A stretch of 64,000 bases of DNA from Cyclobacterium roseum (GCF_010119225.1 NZ_WNKF01000018.1:1-64000); one strand, 5' to 3'. Counted from the stretch's first letter, positions 54,113-63,438 are shown. The notes: generated by a model not told the origin, from the letters alone. A program made the numbers and translations.

Positions 54113-54700
54113 TTAAAATCTTACTTTTAAACCCAGCCCGGAGGTACTAAGATTCACATTTTTTACCCAAGGTTCAAATTTTTTTCCGTTCTTGGATTGC
54201 AATGCGTACAAGATCCCATCAAAAACCATCAAGAATGCTCCTTGAAGAATAACGGAATTTCCAAACCCACGTAACTGTTGGTTTTGCATGCGTTTACCCC
54301 TTTCTTTCAAATACATACCCGTTGCCATGTATCCCAAATCCAAGGCGGCATTGACCAAAAGAATTTTTTCCGTCTTTTGCTGAGCTCTCAAACTCTCCCA
54401 CAAACCAGCCTTCTCCCGCGATTTTTTGGCATTGAAATATCCCAGGCCAGCAATCGCCAGGTTCACCGAATTCCAATAAAGGTTCATTTGATGAAAAGCC
54501 TTTGTTTTTCCTTCCTGCCGGGAAGCTTCGATCCCTCCCCATACCATGTTTCCGACTGCCCAGGTTCCCAATACCAGCATCCCCCTACTTTCAAGTACCC
54601 TGCGGTCCTGATCTATTTCACGAACGGATGCACTCTCCTGTCCTTTACAATAACCTCCGGACACCATGCCGCCCAGCAAAAGCAATACTTTCCATTTCAT
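54113..54700 (-). CDS. Small exported or membrane protein of unknown function
   Basis: This 195-residue product starts at ATG 54700, which gives a signal peptide or anchor (MKWKVLLLLGGMVSGGYCKGQ); the longer frame to 54844 has no such start and would abut yggS. It contains hydrophobic segments (GMLVLGTWAVGNMVWGG, SVNLAIAGLGYFNAK, VILQGAFLMVFDGILYA) between polar helices (QQKTEKILLVNAALDLGY, YLKERGKRMQNQQLRG). I believe it belongs to an uncharacterised Bacteroidota family (possibly DUF6992) but am not certain. It is divergent from yggS. Confidence 0.7.
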   Translation of the reverse strand: MKWKVLLLLGGMVSGGYCKGQESASVREIDQDRRVLESRGMLVLGTWAVGNMVWGGIEASRQEGKTKAFHQMNLYWNSVNLAIAGLGYFNAKKSREKAGLWESLRAQQKTEKILLVNAALDLGYMATGMYLKERGKRMQNQQLRGFGNSVILQGAFLMVFDGILYALQSKNGKKFEPWVKNVNLSTSGLGLKVRF

Positions 54701-54844
54701 ACGTTTTAAGTTTAATTCAAAATTGCTCATCATTAAATTATTGATTTTCGGATCCTGGTATTCTAACTCACAAGTCGGTAAAAAGTGTGTTTTTATCAAT
54801 ATACCCATATCTTTGTTTCCGAACAAAATAGGAAAGCTTAGCAT

Positions 54845-55528
54845 ATGGAAAAACCGACCATCACCACTAACATCTCGGCCATTACCCGTTCGTTTGTTGA
54901 CCCCGCCTGCAGGCTCGTAGCCGTCAGTAAAACCAAGCCCAGCTCAGCCATTAAAGAGGCCTATGATGCCGGAGTGCGGGACTTTGGAGAAAACAAAGTG
55001 CAGGAATTGACCGAAAAAGCGGAAGCATTGCCTACAGATATCCATTGGCACATGATTGGCCATTTGCAGCGGAATAAGGTAAAATACATCGCTCCATTTG
55101 TTCACCTGATTCACAGCGTAGATTCCCTGCGCTTACTTAAACAAATAAATAAGGAGGGACAGAAAGTGGATCGGGTGATACCTTGCCTGCTGCAAGTACA
55201 CATCGCCACTGAAGAAAGCAAATATGGTTGGGATGAAGAGGAATTGACTGCTTTTCTAAACGGAGACGAAATAAAGGGGATGCAAAATATCCGCATCCTG
55301 GGCTTAATGGGCATGGCCACCAATACGGAGAATACCGAAAAGATCAGATCTGAGTTCCGGGGCCTTAAAGCCCTCTTTGAGCAGCTTAAAAACATGGACT
55401 TACCCGATCAAGTTCAGATGAGCGAGCTTTCCATGGGCATGAGCGGAGACTACCGCATTGCGCAGGAAGAAGGAAGTACCATGGTACGAATCGGAAGTGC
55501 CGTTTTTGGCGAAAGAAATTACCATTAA
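54845..55528 (+). CDS. YggS-family PLP homeostasis protein
   Basis: The 227-residue single-domain fold-type III PLP protein is of the YggS/PLPBP group, which binds PLP and controls its supply and amino acid balance without known catalysis. The PLP lysine is K29 in VAVSKTKP; FGENKVQE, WHMIGHLQRNK and SMGMSGDYRIAQEEGSTMVRIGSAVFG are the family signatures. It is followed by DUF423 and dacB in the same direction with gaps of only 11 and 6 bp. Confidence 0.94.
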   Translation: MEKPTITTNISAITRSFVDPACRLVAVSKTKPSSAIKEAYDAGVRDFGENKVQELTEKAEALPTDIHWHMIGHLQRNKVKYIAPFVHLIHSVDSLRLLKQINKEGQKVDRVIPCLLQVHIATEESKYGWDEEELTAFLNGDEIKGMQNIRILGLMGMATNTENTEKIRSEFRGLKALFEQLKNMDLPDQVQMSELSMGMSGDYRIAQEEGSTMVRIGSAVFGERNYH

Positions 55529-55539
55529 AATAGAAGGAA

Positions 55540-55923
55540 ATGAATGCAAAATCCATGCTGCAACTGGCAGCCATTTTCGGAGCTTTGGCAGTTATTTTTG
55601 GGGCATTCGGGGCTCATGCCCTGGAGCCTTTATTGGTCAAAACAGGAAGGATTGATACGTACCAAACTGCCGTTGATTATCATTTCTACCACAGTCTTGC
55701 CTTGTTGATGGTGGGAATTCTTTATCAACAAAATCCTCAGCTAAAAGGTCTTCGCCTAAGTGCCTGGTTTTTCTTAGGAGGTATGATTGTTTTTTCCGGG
55801 AGCCTCTACCTGCTCTGCCTGAGTCAGGTCACCTGGCTGGGAGCGATCACCCCACTTGGCGGCATTGGGTTTATTTTAGGGTGGATAATGTTATTTGTTA
55901 GTATTAGCAAAAAAAATCAATAA
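55540..55923 (+). CDS. DUF423 family membrane protein
   Basis: The 127-residue product has four hydrophobic segments and the DUF423 (YgdD/TMEM256-like) signature: AIFGALAVIFGAFGAHALEP, then TAVDYHFYHSLALL and a final GAITPLGGIGFILGWIML. Its function is unknown. It is 11 bp after yggS and 6 bp before the PBP4-type carboxypeptidase gene. Confidence 0.9.
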   Translation: MNAKSMLQLAAIFGALAVIFGAFGAHALEPLLVKTGRIDTYQTAVDYHFYHSLALLMVGILYQQNPQLKGLRLSAWFFLGGMIVFSGSLYLLCLSQVTWLGAITPLGGIGFILGWIMLFVSISKKNQ

Positions 55924-55929
55924 TCACCT

Positions 55930-57219
55930 ATGCGTAAAAGAAGCCTTCTGGGGATTTTTATTCTTTGTCTGATCGTCCAATCCTCCCATGCCCAGGAAGC
56001 CAAAGCTAACTTTTTGGGTCTGGACAAGTTGTTGGGTGATGGTTCTTTTTTTGATAATCACCTGACCGGATTTATGCTCTACGATCTGGACAGCCAATTG
56101 GTGAGGTATGACAAAAATAGTCATCTGTACTTTATCCCAGCTTCCACTACTAAATTATTCACTTTTTTTGGTTCATTAATGGTGTTGGGAGACAGCACCA
56201 CCTTCCTGAGGTTTATTAATAAGGAAGAAAAACTTATCCTATGGGGAACGGGAGACCCTTCCTGGAAATATCCGCCGCTCCCTTCTCCAGACCTAAAAGA
56301 TTTTTTGTCTGATTACGATACTGTGTATTTTTCTCATAGCAACTGGAAAGACGATCCTTTTGGCTATGGCTGGCAATGGGACGATTACTACCATTCCTAT
56401 TCTCCGGAAAAATCCCCCACTCCCCTATTTGGTAACTTGATTCGATCCCGAAACATCAATAACCGCCCCGTCATAAGCCCTACCTACTTTTCAGTAGAAA
56501 CATCTGAAAAAACTCTAAAAAACGTCCAAAGGGACTGGCACAGCAATCGGTTCTTTTACAACCCCAGAACCTACAATGGCAGGGAGATGCGCGTACCTTT
56601 CATCACTTCTCACGAAACATTTGCCAGCCTGGCATCCGATGATTGGGGGGTAAAGGTGGTACTTTCTGATGAAAAACTTCCTCCGGATCACTACATTTTA
56701 AAAGGGATTCCGACGCTGTCCCTGTACAAAGAAATGTTGCTGGAAAGCGATAATTTTATCGCCGAACAGCTGCTCCTTCAAATTTCAGATGAAGTCCATC
56801 GGGAACTAAACAGTGAGAAAGCGATCGAATACATAAAAGAAACTTATTTGTACGATCTGCCCGATGAGCCACAGTGGGTAGATGGATCAGGATTGTCCAG
56901 GCACAACCTCTTTACCCCCCGAACGATGGTGACCCTGGCGGAAAAGATATATCGCTTATTTCCGGACGAAGACCTATTCCGTCTACTACCTACCGGCGGC
57001 CGGACAGGCACCTTGAAATACAATTACCAGGCTCCTGTGCCTTATGTAATGGCCAAAACGGGCACGATCAGCAATAACCATAGCATGGTAGGATTTCTTA
57101 AAACCAAGAAAAACAAAGTGTTTGCATTTGCTTTTATGAATAACAATTACCCGCACAAAGCTTCTCTGGTGCGTAATGAAATGGAAAAAGTATTGCTTTA
57201 TATCCGGGATAATTTCTAA
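55930..57219 (+). CDS. dacB: D-alanyl-D-alanine carboxypeptidase/endopeptidase, PBP4 type
   Basis: The 429-residue penicillin-binding protein belongs to the S13 family and has a signal peptide (about residues 1-21). The three active-site motifs are in order: S72-T-T-K75 in PASTTKLFTFF, SxN in SGLSRHNLFT, and KTGT in VMAKTGTISN. It cleaves the terminal D-Ala or D-Ala-meso-Dap crosslinks of peptidoglycan in the periplasm. It is followed by an LD-carboxypeptidase gene after 8 bp, which fits a peptide-trimming unit. Confidence 0.92.
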   Translation: MRKRSLLGIFILCLIVQSSHAQEAKANFLGLDKLLGDGSFFDNHLTGFMLYDLDSQLVRYDKNSHLYFIPASTTKLFTFFGSLMVLGDSTTFLRFINKEEKLILWGTGDPSWKYPPLPSPDLKDFLSDYDTVYFSHSNWKDDPFGYGWQWDDYYHSYSPEKSPTPLFGNLIRSRNINNRPVISPTYFSVETSEKTLKNVQRDWHSNRFFYNPRTYNGREMRVPFITSHETFASLASDDWGVKVVLSDEKLPPDHYILKGIPTLSLYKEMLLESDNFIAEQLLLQISDEVHRELNSEKAIEYIKETYLYDLPDEPQWVDGSGLSRHNLFTPRTMVTLAEKIYRLFPDEDLFRLLPTGGRTGTLKYNYQAPVPYVMAKTGTISNNHSMVGFLKTKKNKVFAFAFMNNNYPHKASLVRNEMEKVLLYIRDNF

Positions 57220-57227
57220 ATTTTGCC

Positions 57228-58274
57228 ATGAAAAAAAGAACCTTTATCAAAACGCTGGGGATGGGAATGGGATTCGGTTCGGTTGCAGGCATTCCTGCCT
57301 TCGGCAAGGATCAACCTGCCCCTAAAAACCTACTTCCCCATAGGCTGCAGCCCGGTGACCGGGTTGGTTTGATCAGCCCCTCGGCAGCAACCGGGGACAT
57401 CATGGAATTTACCTTTGCCAGGGAAGCGTTGGAGGCGCTCGGGCTACAGGTGCAAGAAGGGAAGTACCTCAGCAGCAGACGAGGCCATCTGGCTGGCACG
57501 GACGCAGAAAGGGCGGCTGATCTGAATGAAATGTTTGGGAATGAGGCCATCAAAGCGATCGTTTGTATCAGAGGTGGATCCGGTGCCGCCCGAATACTAC
57601 CCCTCATAAACTATCAGGTGATCCAAAACAATCCAAAGCCCCTTCTCGGCTACAGTGATATCACTGCCCTGCACAATGCCGTCCATGCGCAAACCGGATT
57701 GGTGACCTTCCATGGTCCCAATGGTTCGGGAAGCTGGAATCCCTTTAATGCCGATCAGTTTCGAACCGTCTTTTTTGGCGAACAGAATAAAATCACCTAT
57801 CAGAATGAGCAGGAGGATACCGATGATCTGGTAATCAAGAAAAACCGCATCCGGACCATTTACCCCGGCAAAGCAAGCGGAGAACTTGTGGGCGGAAACC
57901 TAACCGTTCTTACCGCTTTGGCCGGATCGCCCTATCTGCCTGATTTTAAAGATAAAATCTTATTTTTGGAGGATATCGGGGAGGAGCCCTACCGAATCGA
58001 CCGAATGATGAGTACGCTGATGCTAATGGGAGTTTTTAATGAAATAAAAGGCTTTGTGTTTGGGCAATGTACGGATTGTGACCCCAGTGGGGGCTATGGC
58101 AACCTCACCATAGACCAAATTCTGGACGATTACCTCCTGCACCTGAAAATTCCCGCCTACCGGGGAGCCATGATCGGACATGTTCCCAAACAGTTTTTGC
58201 TACCCTTCGGAGCAAAGATGACCATGGATGCGGAAACAGGAATTCTAGAAACCAATGGGCCGATTTTTCAATAA
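57228..58274 (+). CDS. LD-carboxypeptidase (S66 family)
   Basis: The 348-residue protein has a leader (MKKRTFIKTLGMGMGFGSVAG, lacking a full twin-Arg) and an S66 fold. Likely catalytic elements are the Ser of LGYSDITALHNAV, the Glu of LEDIGEEPYRIDRM and the His of MIGHVPKQ. CIRGGSGAARIL is the usual glycine-rich turn. The enzyme removes the terminal D-Ala from tetrapeptides during peptidoglycan recycling. Because of its leader it may act outside the cytoplasm, unlike E. coli LdcA. It stands between dacB and the SGNH gene. Confidence 0.9.
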   Translation: MKKRTFIKTLGMGMGFGSVAGIPAFGKDQPAPKNLLPHRLQPGDRVGLISPSAATGDIMEFTFAREALEALGLQVQEGKYLSSRRGHLAGTDAERAADLNEMFGNEAIKAIVCIRGGSGAARILPLINYQVIQNNPKPLLGYSDITALHNAVHAQTGLVTFHGPNGSGSWNPFNADQFRTVFFGEQNKITYQNEQEDTDDLVIKKNRIRTIYPGKASGELVGGNLTVLTALAGSPYLPDFKDKILFLEDIGEEPYRIDRMMSTLMLMGVFNEIKGFVFGQCTDCDPSGGYGNLTIDQILDDYLLHLKIPAYRGAMIGHVPKQFLLPFGAKMTMDAETGILETNGPIFQ

Positions 58275-58282
58275 AAACAGCC

Positions 58283-59065
58283 ATGAATTTTGCTAAGTCC
58301 AGCAGCCGAATTGGTCCCGTTCCACGCTGGCTAATAGCTTACCTTTGCCTACTAACTTCCTGTATCAATCAAGACTCCATGCTGCCATTACCCCCAAAAA
58401 CCGAAACTTCCAAACCGCCCCAAGAAATCAGGTATCTTGCCCTGGGAGACAGCTATACCATAGGAGAGGGAGAAAAGCGAGAAAATACCTACCCGGAACA
58501 GGTGAAAAGGATATTGGAAGTGGAAGACTGGGCATTTTCCAACACTCAGATCTTAGCCAAAACAGGATGGACCAGCGGTGAATTGCTGGAAGCCACCCTT
58601 AACCAGGGATTGAAAAACGAGCGGTTTGACTTCGTTAGTTTGCTCATAGGAGTAAATAATCAATATCGGGGTGAGTCTCCGCAAACGTTTCATACAGACC
58701 TACAGGATCTGTTGGATTTGTGCCGCACCTTAGTCAACGGTAACACTAACCGAGTTGCCGTACTATCTATTCCGGATTGGGGCGTGACTCCATTTGGTCA
58801 AAACGGGCCGCAGGAGGTGGGTCGCATTGCTGCGGAGATTGATAGGTTCAATCAAATCATTGAAAGAGAAACATCAAAGAGGGGGATGGCCTTCCTGGAA
58901 ATTACGGAAAGCTACCGAAGTAAAGGAGGCCTGTCGGCGCACCTGGTATCAGATGGGCTGCATCCCAACAAATACATTTACTCGGATTGGGCCAGGGCCC
59001 TTGCCCCCATCATGAAAACGGGAATCCTTAACGATCCGGACCAAAAAAAACCTGACGAAAAGTAA
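58283..59065 (+). CDS. SGNH/GDSL hydrolase, probable lipoprotein
   Basis: The 260-residue protein has a signal segment ending in a likely lipobox (LCLLTSC) and an SGNH hydrolase domain: block I LALGDSYTIGEG with the nucleophilic Ser, block III VSLLIGVNNQY, and block V DGLHPNKY with the catalytic Asp-His. Such enzymes are esterases or acyl-hydrolases; in this cell-wall cluster a peptidoglycan or polysaccharide O-deacetylase role is possible but not shown. It begins 8 bp after the LD-carboxypeptidase stop. Confidence 0.87.
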   Translation: MNFAKSSSRIGPVPRWLIAYLCLLTSCINQDSMLPLPPKTETSKPPQEIRYLALGDSYTIGEGEKRENTYPEQVKRILEVEDWAFSNTQILAKTGWTSGELLEATLNQGLKNERFDFVSLLIGVNNQYRGESPQTFHTDLQDLLDLCRTLVNGNTNRVAVLSIPDWGVTPFGQNGPQEVGRIAAEIDRFNQIIERETSKRGMAFLEITESYRSKGGLSAHLVSDGLHPNKYIYSDWARALAPIMKTGILNDPDQKKPDEK

Positions 59066-59098
59066 TCGCCAGGCCGTTTTATCTAAAGCAATACTTGC

Positions 59099-59500
59099 TT
59101 ACCTACTGCTCTTTGGAAGTACATTGGAGATCATAGATACTTTTTCTATGGGCTCACTAGCATTAGAGTAAATGCGAACGACGCTATTTTGCTTTCCCAT
59201 TTTGCCAGCCGAATTAAAAGATACTTTAATCTCCCCTTTTTTTCCAGGTGCAATGGGTTCCTTTGGCCAGCTTGGTACCGTACATCCGCAGGTAGCTGCC
59301 ACGTTGGATATAATCAGGGGCGCATTTCCTGTGTTTTCAAATTTAAACACATTTTCGACCTTATCTCCCTGGGTGATGTCTCCAAAATCCTTCGAGGATT
59401 CTTCAAAAGTAATTACGGGCCCGTCGACGGCCTTTTCCTGTGCCATGGCGAATCCAGCGCCAACGACCATTGCCAATACGAGTGTTACTAACCTTTTCAT
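59099..59500 (-). CDS. DUF1573 domain-containing exported protein
   Basis: The 133-residue product has a signal peptide (MKRLVTLVLAMVVGAGFAMAQ) and an Ig-like DUF1573 domain with FEESSKDFGDITQGDKVENVFKFEN and the CGCTVPSWPKEPI motif. The family is very common in Bacteroidota envelopes and has no fixed function; it may provide a binding surface. It lies 34 bp from the end of the convergent SGNH gene and is monocistronic. Confidence 0.9.
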   Translation of the reverse strand: MKRLVTLVLAMVVGAGFAMAQEKAVDGPVITFEESSKDFGDITQGDKVENVFKFENTGNAPLIISNVAATCGCTVPSWPKEPIAPGKKGEIKVSFNSAGKMGKQNSVVRIYSNASEPIEKVSMISNVLPKSSR

Positions 59501-59547
59501 AGCTGTTTATTAGATTTAATTAATTCATTCATTTTCAAAGCCTGTTA

Positions 59548-61002
59548 TTAAAGGAAGAAATTTGGGTGAAAGTTCACCAGATACAATTCTTTCTTTGCTC
59601 TGGTCACCGCTGTGTATAGCCATCGGAGGTAAGTGCTGTCCACTTGATCTTCCTTTAGGAAGCCCTGATCCACAAATACAGCATCCCATTGCCCTCCCTG
59701 TGATTTATGACAAGTCAGCGTATAGGCGAATTTCACTTGCAGCGCATTCAGGTAGGGGTTTTTCCTTAAAGCCTCTCTGATTTTGGACCTGCTGGATAAA
59801 TCCAGGTAATCCTCGGTCACCAACTTGTATAACTCTTTCCATTGCTCATAACCCAACGACGGCGTGTCCGTGTGAAGGGTATCTAAAATCACCTTCGCCT
59901 CAAAAGGCAGCTCTTCCGGATAATCTATGAGCCTAAGTTCCAGCGTAGCAAACCTCAGGCCATATAATTCCTCAAATGAACGAATTTTTAGTATTTCCAC
60001 AAAATCTCCATTCGCCAAAAAGCTGACCTTTTCAGACGATTCCATGTAGGTATAGTTGTTTTTAACAATCATTAACCGATCCCCGGCACTCAATTCGTCC
60101 TCGTAGAAAAACAGTGAATTCCGAATGTAACGGTTGTATTGGACGGCTGCTTTGTTGGATCGGGTGATGATCATGGTATGGTCCAGTCCAAATTTATCGT
60201 AAGCATACCGCAGCCCATCCTCCAACCTTTCGCCGGTCATTCTAAAAAAATCCCCAAATCCTTTTGTTCTGAAAGAGATTTTCGGAACCTTTTCCTGAAT
60301 TTGCTCCCGCAGTGCGGTGGCATTTACCAGAATACCCGAATCCAATTGCTGCCGGGTAACTTCTTTCAATTCAACCTCATTGGCTTCCAGGTTAAAGCGT
60401 CGCACCAGGTAGTCCTTATCCAATGCCGGGCTGGCATCACTTCCTACCGGTGGAAGCTGGGCCAGGTCCCCGACTAATATCAGTTGGCTATCCGGGTTTT
60501 GGAAAACAAAATGGATCAGGTCTGACAGCAGCGAATTACCCGTAGATTTATCATCCGAAAGCATGGATGCCTCATCAACGATAAAAACCGAATGCTGGTA
60601 ATAATTTTTTTGAACCTCAAAGCCATACAGTCCATCGCCGGATTTCTCCTTCGGTCTGTAAATAATTTTATGAATGGTATACCCTGTTTTCGCTGCATAG
60701 GAGCTCATGACTTTGGCCGCCCTACCGGTAGGTGCCAGCATCACAGGCCTTAGTCCCAATCCGGGCAATGCACGAACCAGCGCTGCAAGGACGGAGGTTT
60801 TGCCGGTACCCGCATAGCCTTTAAGAATAAAGGATCTACTCGTACCTTTTACCAAAAGAAAATCATCCATTGCTTCAAAAAAACAATGCTGATCACGGGT
60901 AGGCTCGTGGGGGAAAAATTTCTTAATGGATTCAGAGGGCTTTGGTACCACTTGGTTATCTTTACAGATGGAGGACGAAGCTAAATGATAAATGGCGAAC
61001 AT
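59548..61002 (-). CDS. RecD-like ATP-dependent DNA helicase
   Basis: The 484-residue superfamily 1 helicase has Walker A (LKGYAGTGKTSVLAAL), motif Ia (LAPTGRAAKV), Walker B (VFIVDEASML), motif III (VGDLAQLPPVG), and the C-terminal UvrD-like half ending in YTAVTRAKKELYLV. It lacks the N-terminal domain of RecD2, like many short RecD-related proteins of Bacteroidota. Its role in repair or recombination is inferred from the family. The ATG at 61002 overlaps the start of the divergent NUDIX gene by 11 bp; a GTG near residue 18 is an alternative start. Confidence 0.87.
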   Translation of the reverse strand: MFAIYHLASSSICKDNQVVPKPSESIKKFFPHEPTRDQHCFFEAMDDFLLVKGTSRSFILKGYAGTGKTSVLAALVRALPGLGLRPVMLAPTGRAAKVMSSYAAKTGYTIHKIIYRPKEKSGDGLYGFEVQKNYYQHSVFIVDEASMLSDDKSTGNSLLSDLIHFVFQNPDSQLILVGDLAQLPPVGSDASPALDKDYLVRRFNLEANEVELKEVTRQQLDSGILVNATALREQIQEKVPKISFRTKGFGDFFRMTGERLEDGLRYAYDKFGLDHTMIITRSNKAAVQYNRYIRNSLFFYEDELSAGDRLMIVKNNYTYMESSEKVSFLANGDFVEILKIRSFEELYGLRFATLELRLIDYPEELPFEAKVILDTLHTDTPSLGYEQWKELYKLVTEDYLDLSSRSKIREALRKNPYLNALQVKFAYTLTCHKSQGGQWDAVFVDQGFLKEDQVDSTYLRWLYTAVTRAKKELYLVNFHPNFFL

Positions 61003-61495
61003 AAAAAAAGATATTGCGGATAATTTCGGAAACCGGTTGAGGACCCGGGTGAATGGAATATTAATTCAAAATGACAAGCTGCTCATGATCAAACACCGGA
61101 TGGACGAAAACGTCTCCTTTTGGAATGTCCCTGGTGGCGGAATGATCTATGGCCAGGATGCCCGGGAAAATCTTCGCAGGGAATTCCTGGAAGAAACTGG
61201 ATTGGAAATTGAAGTCGGGTCCTATCTTTTTGTACACGAGTTGCTCGCTCCGCCCCTTCATGCCATCGAACTGTTTTTTGAAGTGCAGCTAATGGGAGGC
61301 AGGTTAGTTCTGGGAAAGGATCCGGAGTTGAGAGATGAACAGCAACTGATTGAGGAAATCCGCTTTTTAGACCTGGATGAAATCAAAAATATTCCTTATT
61401 CTGAAAAACATGCCGTGTTCCGGGGAATAAATTCACTCAATGATGTAAGAATATGGAAAGGATATTTTAATTTTGAAAATAATTCCATAAAATAG
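60992..61495 (+). CDS. NUDIX hydrolase
   Basis: The 167-residue protein has a single NUDIX fold. The box begins at GGGMIYGQD and ends REFLEETGLEI; the first Glu of the consensus GX5E is an Asp here, while the REUXEE metal-binding core is intact. Substrates are nucleoside diphosphates linked to another moiety and cannot be named from sequence. The gene is divergent from the helicase gene with an 11-bp overlap of the two coding starts. Confidence 0.88.
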   Translation: MANIKKDIADNFGNRLRTRVNGILIQNDKLLMIKHRMDENVSFWNVPGGGMIYGQDARENLRREFLEETGLEIEVGSYLFVHELLAPPLHAIELFFEVQLMGGRLVLGKDPELRDEQQLIEEIRFLDLDEIKNIPYSEKHAVFRGINSLNDVRIWKGYFNFENNSIK

Positions 61496-61553
61496 CGTTC
61501 TGGAAAAAACCATCTAACCTTCAAAAATTTAATCAAGCTTTAAAAATATTGAC

Positions 61554-62135
61554 ATGACATTGAGTAAAATTTTATCGATTGTGTTTCTCCTTGCGGCTCT
61601 GGGCCTTGGGTATAGACTATACTTGGGAGTGGACGAAGTAGTGGAAGAAGAGAAAATGCTTGAGAGAACCGAAGCCAGGATCATTGAGAAATTGGAAATG
61701 CTGCGGGATGCGCAGATTGCATATCAGGGTTCTAATGGTGAATATGCATCCAACTGGAACGAGCTCAAGGAGTTTATTGAAGACGGACGGATTTACATCG
61801 TTCAAAGAACTGAAACGACTGAGCTGCTGGACTATGGCGAAGAGGTAACTACTGTTTCTGTAGATACCCTGGGTTCTGTCAATGTTCAGGACTCTCTCTT
61901 TAATGAGAATAAATTCCCTGATTTTAATCTGGACTTATTGAATGTTGTACCTGGTTCTGGAGGAAAAACCTTCGAGTTTTTTGCGGATAAAATCGAACGA
62001 AGCAATCGGGAAATCGCTGTGTTTGAAATAAGAGACCCAGCACCCATCAATCCCGAGCGAAGAAGGAATAACAATGAGAAGGCATTGAGGGTAGGATCAA
62101 GAACCGATTCTTCTACCTCAGGAAACTGGGAATAA
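61554..62135 (+). CDS. Unknown membrane-anchored protein with pilin-like segment
   Basis: The 193-residue product has one N-terminal membrane segment (ILSIVFLLAALGLGYRLYLG), a charged helix, and then LRDAQIAYQGSNGEYASNWNELKEFIEDG, which resembles the start of type II secretion pseudopilins after their membrane helix. The remainder is acidic with a polar, Ser/Thr-rich tail. I do not recognise a named family. It is the first of three genes in a row with DUF3822 (3-bp spacing) and coaD. Confidence 0.7.
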   Translation: MTLSKILSIVFLLAALGLGYRLYLGVDEVVEEEKMLERTEARIIEKLEMLRDAQIAYQGSNGEYASNWNELKEFIEDGRIYIVQRTETTELLDYGEEVTTVSVDTLGSVNVQDSLFNENKFPDFNLDLLNVVPGSGGKTFEFFADKIERSNREIAVFEIRDPAPINPERRRNNNEKALRVGSRTDSSTSGNWE

Positions 62136-62137
62136 GT

Positions 62138-62977
62138 TTGGATAAGGATACTGCTCATACCCAACGAAAATTTATTAGCGATAAATTTGATAGCGAAAAC
62201 CTATCAAGTTTATCGCTTTTCTTATATGAAAGCCTCCTGGTCGTCATAGCCCATAGCAAGTCGGGAAATGCCATAGCTGCCGCTAATCTGTACACCCTTT
62301 CCGGTCAGGACGATTTGGAGCAATCCCTTGCTTCCGATGAACTAATCAACGCTCCCAATACTGCCGGAAAACTATATCATCACCATCAGGGATTCACCCT
62401 GGTGCCGGGAATGGTTTTTAACCCAGCGCATAGTAGCCTCTACCTGGGCTTTTCTACCGAGGTGGACCTGGAAAAGGACGAAGTTACCTATACAGGCATT
62501 CAAAATAACAGCATTCAGGTCCTGGGAACCAGTTCAAAACTCCTGCTCCGGCAATTGGACAGCAAGCTACCGGAACTAGAACTAGCTCACGGGGCAGCCC
62601 ATGTATTGGATTTTTTTCTGAGCCATACCAAAGATTTACTCGATCAGGAACTATTTATCCATGCAGCACCCAATAGCATCTACATCGCCGGATTTAAAGC
62701 AGGAGAATTAGTGGTATTCAACCGATTTCTCGTCTACGAAGAGCCAGCATTCCTGCGCTACGTATTTGTCGTACTTAAGCAACTCGCTTTTGACCAGGCT
62801 CACTGCCGAATCAATCTTTATGGAAACCTGGATTGGGTTCATACCTCACTGGAAAACCTACGTAACTATTTTAAAAATATCCACCAACCAACCCCAGCAC
62901 AACAGGTGAGTTATGAAAAGGGGGCTGAAAATTTTAAGAACACACAGCTTTTGGAAGCTTTTTGGCATCAACATTAG
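62138..62977 (+). CDS. DUF3822 family protein
   Basis: The 279-residue product starts at TTG 62138, two bases after the preceding stop. It matches DUF3822, an uncharacterised Bacteroidota family with an actin-like (pilus-assembly PilM-like) layout: LSLFLYESLLVVIAH early, and NSIYIAGFKAGELVVFNRFLV and CRINLYGNLDW late. No membrane segment is seen. It lies between a pilin-like membrane protein gene and coaD, five bases before the coaD start. Confidence 0.78.
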   Translation: MDKDTAHTQRKFISDKFDSENLSSLSLFLYESLLVVIAHSKSGNAIAAANLYTLSGQDDLEQSLASDELINAPNTAGKLYHHHQGFTLVPGMVFNPAHSSLYLGFSTEVDLEKDEVTYTGIQNNSIQVLGTSSKLLLRQLDSKLPELELAHGAAHVLDFFLSHTKDLLDQELFIHAAPNSIYIAGFKAGELVVFNRFLVYEEPAFLRYVFVVLKQLAFDQAHCRINLYGNLDWVHTSLENLRNYFKNIHQPTPAQQVSYEKGAENFKNTQLLEAFWHQH

Positions 62978-62982
62978 GCCTT

Positions 62983-63438
62983 ATGAAAAAAACCGCCCTT
63001 TTCCCGGGCTCATTTGATCCCTTTACCAAAGGACACCATGATATCGTCATGAGAGGGTTAAATCTCTTTGATGAAATCATCATAGGCATCGGGCATAATA
63101 CGACCAAAAAAAACCGGTATTTTGACATTGATTTAATGGTAAGCAAAATTGAATCGCTGTATACCGGTATTTCTGGTGTAAAAGTAGTAGTATATAATGA
63201 GCTTACCTCATCACTGGCAAAGGCCCATGATGCGAAATACTTACTAAGGGGACTTCGAAACACTACGGATTTTGAGTATGAGAACACCATCAGCCAAATG
63301 AACCGTTACCTGAATGAAGAATTAGAAACCGTCTTTTTAATCACCAGCCCGGAATTTGCTGCCATAAGCTCAACGATCATCCGGGAAGTCCACCGCTATG
63401 GAGGCAATGTAGATAAGTTTCTTCCTTATAAAGTCTGA
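62983..63438 (+). CDS. coaD: Phosphopantetheine adenylyltransferase
   Basis: The 151-residue enzyme catalyses the fourth step of coenzyme A synthesis (phosphopantetheine + ATP to dephospho-CoA). The nucleotidyltransferase motif is PGSFDPFTKGHHD, and the second ATP motif is ISSTIIREV. ATG 62983 is the start; a frame seven codons longer begins inside DUF3822. Its end overlaps that of the convergent NUDIX gene by 13 bp. Confidence 0.96.
   Translation: MKKTALFPGSFDPFTKGHHDIVMRGLNLFDEIIIGIGHNTTKKNRYFDIDLMVSKIESLYTGISGVKVVVYNELTSSLAKAHDAKYLLRGLRNTTDFEYENTISQMNRYLNEELETVFLITSPEFAAISSTIIREVHRYGGNVDKFLPYKV

Noticed and set aside
54701-54844. 48-codon N-terminal extension of the 54113-54700 gene
   Set aside because: It would place a signal peptide in the middle of the protein and run up to the divergent yggS start; the internal ATG at 54700 is better.
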